From Sutterella sp. (GTDB lineage Bacteria; Pseudomonadota; Gammaproteobacteria; Burkholderiales; Burkholderiaceae_F), in NCBI GenBank assembly GCA_020025965.1, contig JAHHRG010000010.1, forward strand, positions 1 to 43,729: DNA of 43,729 nucleotides, in the 5' to 3' direction. Both the position numbers and the translations under genes were made by a program. Below, one piece after another: positions 1 to 6,487 of the stretch (position 1 is its first letter; every line of letters starts with the position of its first letter). The notes beneath the pieces are model-generated. The model had not been told where the DNA came from. It saw only the letters and a list, made by a program, of their open reading frames with translations, and made no database searches.

Positions 1-201
1 TTAGAGGCGGGTCAAATCCTGTCGTTTAGTGGGATATTAATCTGTCGCGTAACAGCCTTAATAAAGGCAGATGAAGCAATTATCGACGCTCGTAAGGTAA
101 TAGATCAATTTGATGAAATCCTTAGGGGGACCGTTTTTGGACAAATTCCAGAGGTCGGGCAGGTGGTTGATCTGACAGCAAAGCATCTCGGATGCTCATG
201 A
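1..201 (+). CDS. Partial hypothetical protein (C-terminal end)
   Basis: The frame is open from the first base to a TGA at 199-201, giving 66 residues of a protein whose start lies outside the window. I do not recognise the family. The sequence has a hydrophobic stretch near its beginning (GILICRVTALI) followed by an acidic helix-like part. Its stop overlaps the ATG of the next small frame (ATGA at 198-201), as in phage or plasmid operons with translational coupling. It could be the tail of a phage or mobile-element gene; only the open frame and the overlap support it. Confidence 0.4.
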   Translation, partial: LEAGQILSFSGILICRVTALIKADEAIIDARKVIDQFDEILRGTVFGQIPEVGQVVDLTAKHLGCS

Positions 202-260
202 CGGGATCTGGAATCGAGGACGTTCATACGATTGAATCGTTTGAGGATGTCCAGTGGTGA
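198..260 (+). CDS. Possible 20-residue overlapping ORF
   Basis: A 20-residue frame starts in an ATGA overlap with the preceding stop and ends in a GTGA overlap with the next gene. There is no recognisable family. It may only be a translational bridge or a chance frame, and its overlaps on both sides are the sole reason to list it. Confidence 0.2.
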   Translation: MTGSGIEDVHTIESFEDVQW

Positions 261-415
261 GTTTGATCGGGATTATCTCGATTGCGATTGCCACTCTATT
301 GTATTTGGCTTTCGTAGCGCCGAACGATGTTATGCATCGAATTTGGTTCATTTTCGCCGCTTGGGTTGGGGCAATTGGTTTTGTGTATTGGGAAGAGGAA
401 GATGGCAAAGATTGA
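257..415 (+). CDS. Small two-helix membrane protein
   Basis: This 52-residue protein starts at a GTG that overlaps the previous stop (GTGA) and ends 13 bases inside the next gene. It contains two hydrophobic segments, around residues 3-19 (IGIISIAIATLLYLAFV) and 28-43 (WFIFAAWVGAIGFVYW), separated by a short PNDVMHR linker, with an acidic tail EEEDGKD. The two-helix hairpin with a charged tail looks like a small inner-membrane protein of a phage or mobile element, for example a holin-like or accessory protein. No function can be assigned. Confidence 0.45.
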   Translation: MSLIGIISIAIATLLYLAFVAPNDVMHRIWFIFAAWVGAIGFVYWEEEDGKD

Positions 416-590
416 ATTCAATGACGAGTACCAAGACGGATACAACGTTGGACGAGAAGGCGAAGCACTCGGAAAGTTTGGAAAGTTTTCCGTTCGACTC
501 ACGGCGATGAATGCCAAAAGGGTTCACGAGTTTAAGCGCGGTTTTCTTGATGGACGAAAGAACCGGCAAAAGGAGGAGGCAAAAAAATGA
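402..590 (+). CDS. Small charged hypothetical protein
   Basis: A 62-residue protein starting at the ATG at 402, chosen because GGAAGAGGAAG lies just before it. Two similar helical stretches, DEYQDGYNVGREG and HEFKRGFLDGRK, resemble the repeated Y/F-x-x-G-x-x-x-G pattern of small RMF/CrpP-like phage proteins, but that assignment is weak. The C-terminus is lysine-rich. It overlaps the previous gene by 14 bases and the next by 4 (ATGA), so it belongs to a compact coupled array. Confidence 0.5.
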   Translation: MAKIEFNDEYQDGYNVGREGEALGKFGKFSVRLTAMNAKRVHEFKRGFLDGRKNRQKEEAKK

Positions 591-697
591 AGACGATGGA
601 CGAAATGTTTGAAGGCTCTTTGTGTGTGGGGGGCGAAGGCTTCCTGATCGTGGATTCTCAGAACAAACGTAAGGGCAGCGTTGCCTTATCCATCTGA
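587..697 (+). CDS. Very small hypothetical protein
   Basis: A 36-residue frame starting in an ATGA overlap with the preceding gene and preceded by an excellent ribosome-binding site (AGGAGGAGG, 571-579). The strong Shine-Dalgarno makes real translation likely despite the length. There is no recognisable domain; the middle (GGEGFLIVDSQNKRKG) reads like a small beta-rich fragment. It might be a truncated gene. Confidence 0.4.
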   Translation: MKTMDEMFEGSLCVGGEGFLIVDSQNKRKGSVALSI

Positions 698-1059
698 AAG
701 ACGGTGCCGCTGTCGAAAGTAACACTGTGCCGAATGGCTCCCGTTTTTTTGGTTATCGATGCGATTTGGACAGGTTCTATGCGCCCTTATATAAGGAAAA
801 ATTTCTCTCTAATGAATGTGGATTGATCGAAGGCTGTCGAGGGCTCTGTTTTCTGGAACGGAGAAGACTGTTTGGGCGCAGAGGCGATGGGCGAAATTGG
901 GTAGGAGAGCGTATGACAGCATTGTTGAGAGGGAGGTTAGAAGATCGATTCTATTTTTGAGCGGAGAGTCATCCAGTGGGCGAGAGCAAACCGTGATAAC
1001 AAGTGCCATACGAAAGGGGCGACAGAGGTGTTGGCCTACTTTTACGGCGAAACAGACCC
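698..1059. other. Intergenic or degenerate stretch
   Basis: No frame in this interval has a good ribosome-binding site or recognisable protein. Several short open frames exist on both strands but overlap each other and look like chance. I see no clear repeat or terminator. It is probably decayed mobile-element DNA. Confidence 0.4.
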
Positions 1060-1293
1060 ATGCTTGACGAGAATGAGGCGGAGATTCCCATCGCTCCGAA
1101 GGAGAAGCGTCCTGAACGGATAGCCATTGATCACGCTGACGTAGCTCTATTTGATCGCACTTATCGAGATCGACGTCTGGCCGATCTTGCAAAACAAATC
1201 GTTCGCCTTCGGTACATTCAGGGGTTATTATCGGTCATTGCGATAGAAAACAGGCTACATATGCCACGAAAGTCATTCAAGGCAAATCTCTAG
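1060..1293 (+). CDS. Hypothetical protein, low confidence
   Basis: A 77-residue frame starting at ATG 1060. The protein is charged (DENEAEIPIAPKEKRPER) with a helical middle part rich in Arg and Leu. No family is recognised and there is no strong Shine-Dalgarno. It lies in the same direction as the small genes to its left and may be another mobile-element gene or a remnant. Confidence 0.3.
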   Translation: MLDENEAEIPIAPKEKRPERIAIDHADVALFDRTYRDRRLADLAKQIVRLRYIQGLLSVIAIENRLHMPRKSFKANL

Positions 1294-1485
1294 ATCGCTA
1301 TGGAAGCGTTTCAAATAGTCGTGGAAAGTATAGAGAGAGGATGTCAACGTGAGAAAAAAACGGATAGGACGACTGTTATTGATAAAGCCGTTGGCTTTCC
1401 GTGTTGACGTGCGCTCCCTCCTGGGGAGTTTTGCCATGTCCGGAAGATGTGCAAAATCCCGTAGTTGTGAAGCTGCGTTTTTTTA

Positions 1486-2367
1486 TTACTCGTTAATACT
1501 TAGTTTAAAATTTTCTAAACGATATGTTTTCCTTGAATGTCGAAATAGTTCATCAGTTAAGGCTTGAATCTGCTCGGCCTTGATAACGATTCCGATGTTA
1601 GAACTGTTAACAGATTTGATTTCTGGATTGTTTGTGTCTGAGCAATAAGCAAAGTGAGCACAATAAATGCCAACTAGATAGACTCTTGGCTGACTTGAAA
1701 TAATTACACTTACGCCACCATTGCTATCTCTATTTTTCGAACCTATTGCGTCATAGAGAAAGACTGGTGCACCCGATGAACCAGAAATTCCGTCGACATC
1801 AATAAGGAATTTTTTTTCTCCTCTATAATCCATATAAAGAGGAGTTGCAGTTATTCCTTTTCTCGCGATTGGAAAACTATTTATTTGATCTAGATATAAA
1901 CTTCCCATTGGGAAGCCGGGGATAATTATTTCTTCAATGGAGTCAAAAAGTTTATTTTTGGGAGGTATCCATAAGGATGAAAATGGTACGTACAGCATTG
2001 GTCTGCCGATTTTATCGAGATAATCCATAGCAGGTATCAAGAGGATCATGCAAAGATCAACTTGCTTATCGGGATGACGAACAATGGCGCTTTGAGGATA
2101 TTCAAACGTAACCGTTTCAAAGTCAGTTGGGGATATCGAGGAATCTTCTTTATGTTTCTTTATATGAAGATTCATGGATATTTTAAGTTTTTCAGGATAA
2201 TAAGGAACAACATGGTTATTAGTAATTAAAACGGGAATGACATTGCCGTTTTTCATTGCTTCATAAACAAAACTAGTTCCTTCAAAAGTCACTGTCTCTT
2301 TATTATCATCTTCAAATTCAATTGAAATAAAGATGGTAGACAAAAACATTTGATCTGCGTACGTCAA
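1486..2367 (-). CDS. Trypsin-like serine peptidase
   Basis: A 293-residue protein with the layout of a chymotrypsin-fold (Trypsin_2) peptidase. The likely catalytic triad is the His of TNNHVV, the Asp of VDLCMIL and the Ser of GISGSSGAPVF, each in its family context. No signal peptide is visible, so it probably acts in the cytoplasm. The start is a TTG at 2367 with GGGAG seven bases upstream; the next Met is residue 7. It is the last gene of a three-gene minus-strand run behind a multi-helix membrane protein and a 59-residue protein. Base composition is more AT-rich than the core genes nearby, as expected for acquired DNA. Substrate is unknown; proteases with this motif set occur in stress response and in phage-defence operons. 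Confidence 0.75.
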   Translation of the reverse strand: MTYADQMFLSTIFISIEFEDDNKETVTFEGTSFVYEAMKNGNVIPVLITNNHVVPYYPEKLKISMNLHIKKHKEDSSISPTDFETVTFEYPQSAIVRHPDKQVDLCMILLIPAMDYLDKIGRPMLYVPFSSLWIPPKNKLFDSIEEIIIPGFPMGSLYLDQINSFPIARKGITATPLYMDYRGEKKFLIDVDGISGSSGAPVFLYDAIGSKNRDSNGGVSVIISSQPRVYLVGIYCAHFAYCSDTNNPEIKSVNSSNIGIVIKAEQIQALTDELFRHSRKTYRLENFKLSINE

Positions 2368-2390
2368 AGTGTATCTCCCAAACTTTCGGT

Positions 2391-2570
2391 TTACTTTTTA
2401 CTCTTCCGAGTAATGGCACTATCCAAAACGATGCCATCGCCAAATCTTCTGGTGGAAGTGTTTGTGTCGGAATAACGTCCAGTAGGCTGATAACGACTGG
2501 GCTTTTTCGTTGATTCGGTTTCGTTTGGTGATGGTGTTTTGGCTGAGTTGGATTGGTTGGATGATGTCAT
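2391..2570 (-). CDS. Small Ser/Thr-rich protein coupled to the membrane protein
   Basis: A 59-residue protein starting at ATG 2570, whose start overlaps the stop of the upstream gene (ATGA, 2567-2570), a typical coupling signal. It is rich in Ser, Thr, Asn, Pro and Lys, has no hydrophobic segment and is likely disordered. It sits between a membrane protein and a serine peptidase and could be an adaptor or a substrate of the peptidase; that is speculation from position only. Confidence 0.5.
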   Translation of the reverse strand: MTSSNQSNSAKTPSPNETESTKKPSRYQPTGRYSDTNTSTRRFGDGIVLDSAITRKSKK

Positions 2571-3142
2571 AAGAAAGTTAGCGTATAAAGAATAATCGAA
2601 GCAATTGCCCAATAAATGGAATGGCTGATTTCATTGGCCATGCTTCTCAGAAGAGTTCCTCTTCGGTTTGCTTGATCCATTGCGTCAATCAAGTTATTGT
2701 TCAGGCTTTTTAGAGTATCTCTTGGAATCTCATAAAAATCTTGAGGTTCGAAATCGTAAGATTCTAAAGTTTCAAATTTGTCATTTACAGTTTCAAAGGT
2801 CTCTTGAAAGGTGGTGCCTGTAGACGCTTTTATCGCATGGAGTAAAACCTCTATGGAAATCCACATGGCTTTGATCAGAAATAAGGGAGTAAGCAAATAA
2901 AAGAGGCTTCCCTGTTCGTCAATCACATAATTGCGAAGCATTTGACCTAAGCCAAAAGCATCGAATAGAGCTACGTATCCAGAGATTGTTATGAACGAAA
3001 GCCACATGTAGTTTCTGGCAATCGTTAACTGAGAATTGTATCGATCGACTGAATAGCGTTTGAGAGCACTTTCGGTCAGTGTGAGATACTGGCCGAGAAG
3101 CTTATGAGCTTCGGCAGGGATGGAGTTATCAGAGTTTGGCAT
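2567..3142 (-). CDS. Multi-helix membrane protein of unknown function
   Basis: A 191-residue protein, first gene of the operon with the Ser/Thr-rich protein and the peptidase. It has an N-terminal soluble helix, then hydrophobic segments near residues 46-66 (MWLSFITISGYVALFDAFGLG), 80-100 (FYLLTPLFLIKAMWISIEVLL) and the extreme C-terminus (IYWAIASIILYTLTFL), with an acidic helical loop of about 70 residues between the last two. An AGGAG site precedes the ATG. I do not recognise a family. The pattern of long cytoplasmic helical segments with membrane anchors resembles effectors or sensors of membrane-linked defence modules, but no motif proves it. Confidence 0.6.
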   Translation of the reverse strand: MPNSDNSIPAEAHKLLGQYLTLTESALKRYSVDRYNSQLTIARNYMWLSFITISGYVALFDAFGLGQMLRNYVIDEQGSLFYLLTPLFLIKAMWISIEVLLHAIKASTGTTFQETFETVNDKFETLESYDFEPQDFYEIPRDTLKSLNNNLIDAMDQANRRGTLLRSMANEISHSIYWAIASIILYTLTFL

Positions 3143-3427
3143 TATTGGTCTCCTGGCCGATTTTCAATGATTAAGTACTATTTTAGAGAACATAAATTGA
3201 AGCGCTCAAAAGATCGCTTTTTTATGCCTGGAGGCAACCGTGAGCGTTTGAAAAAACGATTCTCACCAAATTGTAGGGCATCCAACGTTGTACACAGCTG
3301 GGTTGGTCGAGAGGATTTAATCCTGCAAGGGGGCAATTCTTTTGGCGTGAGGTCTTGGTGAACGCCTCCAGCGGGGTTCCTTCATTTATCGGGTCGAGAG
3401 TTCACACCAAAGGGAAAGGAGACAGCG

Positions 3428-3595
3428 ATGGCAGTTAACTTAGATGATTACGAAAGAGACTTGCGTAATCGGGATTTGATGTAAGCCCGTTTGGTAAACC
3501 TGAGTTTGGAAAGAGGTATCGATTTTATCGAACGTGAGATCGAAAGAGCAACGCATAAACCAGATTGGCTTGATTATCTCTCTAGCTTTTGGTGA
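3428..3595 (+). pseudogene. Small gene with an in-frame stop
   Basis: A strong Shine-Dalgarno (AAAGGAGA) precedes ATG 3428. Translation runs 18 residues (MAVNLDDYERDLRNRDLM) to a TAA at 3482-3484, then the same frame continues as a plausible 36-residue helical, charged sequence (ARLVNLSLERGIDFIE and so on) to TGA at 3593-3595. The good start and the sensible sequence on both sides of the TAA suggest a 55-residue gene broken by one nonsense mutation. An 18-residue peptide followed by an unused frame is the alternative. Confidence 0.4.
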
Positions 3596-3641
3596 GGATG
3601 TATTTGAGTTTTGGCTGTTGCCTTGCAGTTAACTCACTTCG

Positions 3642-3974
3642 TTATAGGTAAGCCTTGATCAGCTCTGCGATAAGGGTGACAAAAATGGCAACGGGTATCG
3701 ATACCTTATAGGTAGTTCGAATTGTTTCTTGATGTCGCCGTTCCTCACTGAGATCGGCTTCTTTAGCTTGCTGGATGTTCTGTTTGTTTAGCTCTCGAAG
3801 CGTGTTGCAGATGTCGATGCTCATGTTGTGGGCCGACTTATCTACGGCGTTATCGATTGACTTCATAAGTTGTGCTGGTGTGTCTAGAGGCCAAGGGTTG
3901 GACAGAGACAACGCGATGCGAATACGTTCGGCAGCGTAATCAATCAGTTCTTTTTCGTGTTCAGAAATTGCCAT
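3642..3974 (-). CDS. Small tail-anchored hypothetical protein
   Basis: A 110-residue protein. It is helical and polar for about 85 residues, with a predicted coiled-coil-like stretch near residues 60-80, then has one hydrophobic segment at the C-terminus (VSIPVAIFVTLIAELIKAYL), so it is probably anchored in the inner membrane with its body in the cytoplasm. No family is recognised. It lies alone, between the broken small gene and a short plus-strand frame, in the guaA-linked island. Confidence 0.5.
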   Translation of the reverse strand: MAISEHEKELIDYAAERIRIALSLSNPWPLDTPAQLMKSIDNAVDKSAHNMSIDICNTLRELNKQNIQQAKEADLSEERRHQETIRTTYKVSIPVAIFVTLIAELIKAYL

Positions 3975-4019
3975 ACGGAATATATCGATGAGAGTTGCTG
4001 AAATGGTTTTAGTGAAATT

Positions 4020-4115
4020 ATGCGCTTACCTGCGAATGCAGACGACCTGTCACGGTGGGTGAGAGATTCTGTTCTTTGCATAAAGAATCTGGTGAAAAGA
4101 GAAAGACCAAACTAA
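4020..4115 (+). CDS. Possible 31-residue phage-like peptide
   Basis: A 31-residue frame, MRLPANADDLSRWVRD at its start and basic at its end (VKRERPN). The beginning resembles small accessory proteins of phage tail regions, but this is an impression. There is no strong Shine-Dalgarno. It diverges from the gene at 3642-3974. Confidence 0.25.
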   Translation: MRLPANADDLSRWVRDSVLCIKNLVKRERPN

Positions 4116-4177
4116 AGGCAGACTTCGAGAAGCGGAAATACAAGAGCAAAGGTAGTGCAGCTAAACGCAGTTACAGA

Positions 4178-4486
4178 TCATGTTGGCAAACTGTTCGTAC
4201 CGCTTATTCTGTAGTTCATTTTTTTCGGGCGGGGCAATGCCGTGAGCAAGTCTTCTTTTGCTTTTGCATGAAGCTGGTGTGCTTCAGCGAGGGACGTGAC
4301 CGGAAATTGACCGTAGTTGACCGTGCCTCTTCGCCCAGATCGACCACCCATCCAGAAATCACAACAGAATGGAATTGTGCCGTGAGGAGTGACGCGGATG
4401 TAAAGACCGTCCCGATCTGTTATCTTTTTTTCCGTATCGGTTTTGGGATGCCTTCGAAGTGCTTGCAACTTAGTCTCAGTGAGCAT
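4178..4486 (-). pseudogene. Tyrosine integrase, N-terminal fragment
   Basis: From ATG 4486 the first 80 or so residues match the arm-type DNA-binding (DUF4102) domain of P4-family phage and island integrases: MLTETKLQALRR, then TDRDGLYIRVTPHGT, FWMGGRSGRRGTVNYGQFP and VTSLAEAHQLHAKAKEDLL. Full-length members have about 400 residues; here the frame changes to unrelated sequence after the DLL helix and stops after 102 residues, so the core-binding and catalytic (R-H-R-Y) domains are gone and the gene cannot be an active recombinase. It reads in the same direction as guaA and lies about 320 bases from the guaA stop, the usual place of an island integrase relative to its attachment site. Confidence 0.75.
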
Positions 4487-4677
4487 TTTGCAGTTTCCTG
4501 TATCGGTGAATGAGTATGGAAAAGGCTCAAAAAAGAGTGTCGCCAAATAAGTCTTGCATAAGCTTGTCCCACAGGGAAGTTTCAGGAAATTCACCGATAC
4601 GGAGCCGAAAAAGCGTATCGGTGTTTTCTATTTAGCCTCATCATACCTTCCTTTCTCACCGATACAAACACCGATAC
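4434..4677. repeat. Cluster of 9-bp repeats (CACCGATAC) near integrase
   Basis: The nonamer CACCGATAC occurs five times exactly: inverted at 4500-4508 and 4615-4623, direct at 4592-4600, 4657-4665 and 4669-4677, with an 8/9 inverted match at 4434-4442. The pair 4592-4600 / 4615-4623 forms an inverted repeat, and the last two are separated by three bases. Position between an integrase start and the presumed attachment site suggests arm-type integrase or excisionase binding sites. Confidence 0.6.
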
Positions 4678-4703
4678 CAAAGTACTTCTTGACAGTTCTT
4701 TTT

Positions 4704-4783
4704 AGTTCCGCTTAAATCATCGTAACAAAAAGAAAACCCCGAAAACTCAACGGTTTACGGGGCTACGAGTTCCGCTTAAATCA
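4704..4783. repeat. 16-bp direct repeat flanking the guaA terminator
   Basis: AGTTCCGCTTAAATCA occurs at 4704-4719 and again at 4768-4783, 64 bases apart, with the guaA terminator between them. It may be a short target duplication or part of an attachment region left by integration and excision events. Confidence 0.5.
4722..4762 (-). terminator. Rho-independent terminator of guaA
   Basis: On the minus strand the RNA would form CCCCG-U-AAAC, a loop, then GUUU-U-CGGGG (arms 4737-4741/4758-4762 plus inner pairs), followed by a U-rich run UUUUCUUUUU. It lies about 40 bases after the guaA stop. Confidence 0.75.
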
Positions 4784-4803
4784 GCTTAGAACAACTCGGG
4801 AGG

Positions 4804-6369
4804 TCATTCCCATTCGATCGTGGCAGGCGGCTTACCGGACACGTCATAAACGACACGGTTGATACCGCGGACTTCGTTAATGATGCGGTTGGAAACCTTG
4901 CCCAAGAGGTCGTACGGAAGCTGGCTCCATACGGCCGTCATGAAGTCGGAGGTTTCGACGCAGCGCAGGCTCACAACCCATTCGTAGGTGCGGCCGTCGC
5001 CCATCACGCCGACGGACTTCACCGGGAGGAACACGACGAAGGCCTGGCTCACCTTGTTGTAAAGACCGGCAGCACGGAGTTCGTCGATAAAGATCGCATC
5101 GGCTTCGCGGAGAAGGTCGGCGTATTCGCGCTTGACTTCACCGAGGATGCGAACGCCGAGGCCCGGACCCGGGAACGGGTGACGGAAGACCATTTCGGCA
5201 GGAAGACCGAGCTCGAGACCGAGTTCGCGGACTTCGTCCTTAAAGAGGGAGCGTAGCGGTTCGAGGAGCTTCAGGTGAAGCGTGTCGGGGAGACCGCCCA
5301 CATTGTGGTGGGACTTGATGGTCTTGGCCTTCTTCGTCTTGGCACCGGCGGATTCGATCACGTCGGGGTAGATCGTACCCTGAGCGAGCCACTTGGCGGA
5401 CGTGAGCTTTTCGGCTTCTTCCTGGAAGATTTCCACGAAGTCGCGGCCGATAATCTTGCGCTTCTTTTCCGGGTCGGTTTCGCCGGCCAAGTCTGTCATG
5501 AAGCGGTCGATGGCGTCGACGACGATGAGCTTCAAGCCCATGTTCTTTTCGAACGTTTCGCGAACCTGTTCGCGTTCGTTCTTGCGAAGAAGACCGTTGT
5601 CAACGAAAACGCAGGTGAGCTGATCGCCGATGGCACGGTGAATCAAAGCAGCGGCAACGGAGCTGTCCACACCGCCGGAGAGGCCGAGAATGACTTCTTC
5701 GTCACCCACCTGTTTGCGGATCTTCTGAACGGCTTCGGCGATGTAGTCACCCATGACCCAGTCGGCGGAGCATTCGCAGATGTCGAGAACAAAGCGGCGG
5801 AGCATGTCCGTACCCTTGACCGTGTGGGTCACTTCCGGATGGAACTGAAGGGCGTAGAAACGCTTTTCTTCGTTGTACATGCCGGCGATCGGGCAAGAGG
5901 GCGTGGAGCACATGACTTTGAAGCCAGGCGGGAGGATAGAAACCTTGTCGCCGTGGCTCATCCAAACCTTGAGCAGGGGCTTGCCGTCGGCCGTCTTGCC
6001 GTCTTCCAAACCGTCGAGAAGCTTCGTGCCTTCGGTGGGGAGGACTTCGGCGTAGCCGAATTCGCGCTTCGTGCCGCTTTCGACCTTACCGCCCAACTGC
6101 TGAGCCATGGTCTGCATGCCGTAGCAGATACCGAGAACCGGTACGCCGGCTTCAAAGACGGCGGGAGAGGCCTGGTCGTTGCTTTCTTCGTAGGCGCTCA
6201 TGTGAGAGCCGGAAAGGATGATGCCCTTCGGGTTGAATTCACGGATGAATTCGGCGGAGACATCGTTCGGATGGACTTCGCAGTAAACGTGGGCTTCACG
6301 CACGCGACGTGCGATAAGCTGCGTTACCTGGCTGCCGAAGTCAAGAATAAGAATGCGATCGTGGGACAT
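4804..6369 (-). CDS. guaA: GMP synthase (glutamine-hydrolysing)
   Basis: Makes GMP from XMP, ATP and glutamine, the last step of guanine nucleotide synthesis; a cytoplasmic homodimer. The 521-residue protein has the normal length. Class I glutamine amidotransferase domain, residues 1-200, with nucleophile Cys82 (GICYGMQ) and His177/Glu179 (FHPEVTH). ATP-pyrophosphatase domain with the PP-loop SGGVDSS at 231-237, then the dimerisation domain ending in the conserved KPPATIEWE. It follows guaB on the same strand with 118 bases and a hairpin between them, so the two are probably co-regulated. Its 3' end is a common integration site of genomic islands, consistent with the integrase fragment downstream. 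Confidence 0.98.
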   Translation of the reverse strand: MSHDRILILDFGSQVTQLIARRVREAHVYCEVHPNDVSAEFIREFNPKGIILSGSHMSAYEESNDQASPAVFEAGVPVLGICYGMQTMAQQLGGKVESGTKREFGYAEVLPTEGTKLLDGLEDGKTADGKPLLKVWMSHGDKVSILPPGFKVMCSTPSCPIAGMYNEEKRFYALQFHPEVTHTVKGTDMLRRFVLDICECSADWVMGDYIAEAVQKIRKQVGDEEVILGLSGGVDSSVAAALIHRAIGDQLTCVFVDNGLLRKNEREQVRETFEKNMGLKLIVVDAIDRFMTDLAGETDPEKKRKIIGRDFVEIFQEEAEKLTSAKWLAQGTIYPDVIESAGAKTKKAKTIKSHHNVGGLPDTLHLKLLEPLRSLFKDEVRELGLELGLPAEMVFRHPFPGPGLGVRILGEVKREYADLLREADAIFIDELRAAGLYNKVSQAFVVFLPVKSVGVMGDGRTYEWVVSLRCVETSDFMTAVWSQLPYDLLGKVSNRIINEVRGINRVVYDVSGKPPATIEWE

Positions 6370-6434
6370 TTGCTACCCGTATCGTAAAAGACAAAAAAAG
6401 AATATCGAAGGAATTTTAGTGCAAATACGAGAAA

Positions 6435-6458
6435 GGCGCGGCAGTTTTCCGCCGCGCC
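6435..6458 (-). terminator. Hairpin between guaB and guaA
   Basis: A perfect 8-bp stem, GGCGCGGC (6435-6442) with GCCGCGCC (6451-6458), and an 8-base loop, followed on the minus strand by UUUCUCGUAUUU. The U run is short, so it may act as a partial terminator or as an mRNA-stability element that lets some transcripts continue into guaA. Confidence 0.5.
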
Positions 6459-6487
6459 TTCTAATCATTTGGCTTTAAAGCCGCAGA

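Noticed and set aside
1349..1567. 72-codon plus-strand frame opposite the peptidase end
   Set aside because: It overlaps the peptidase gene tail on the other strand, has no motif and ends in compositional noise.
4055..4513. 152-codon plus-strand frame across the integrase fragment
   Set aside because: Runs antisense through the recognisable DUF4102 domain; no plausible product.
5275..6387. Long plus-strand frame antisense to guaA
   Set aside because: guaA on the other strand is unmistakable; the antisense frame has low-complexity His/Asp/Val-rich sequence typical of a codon-bias shadow.
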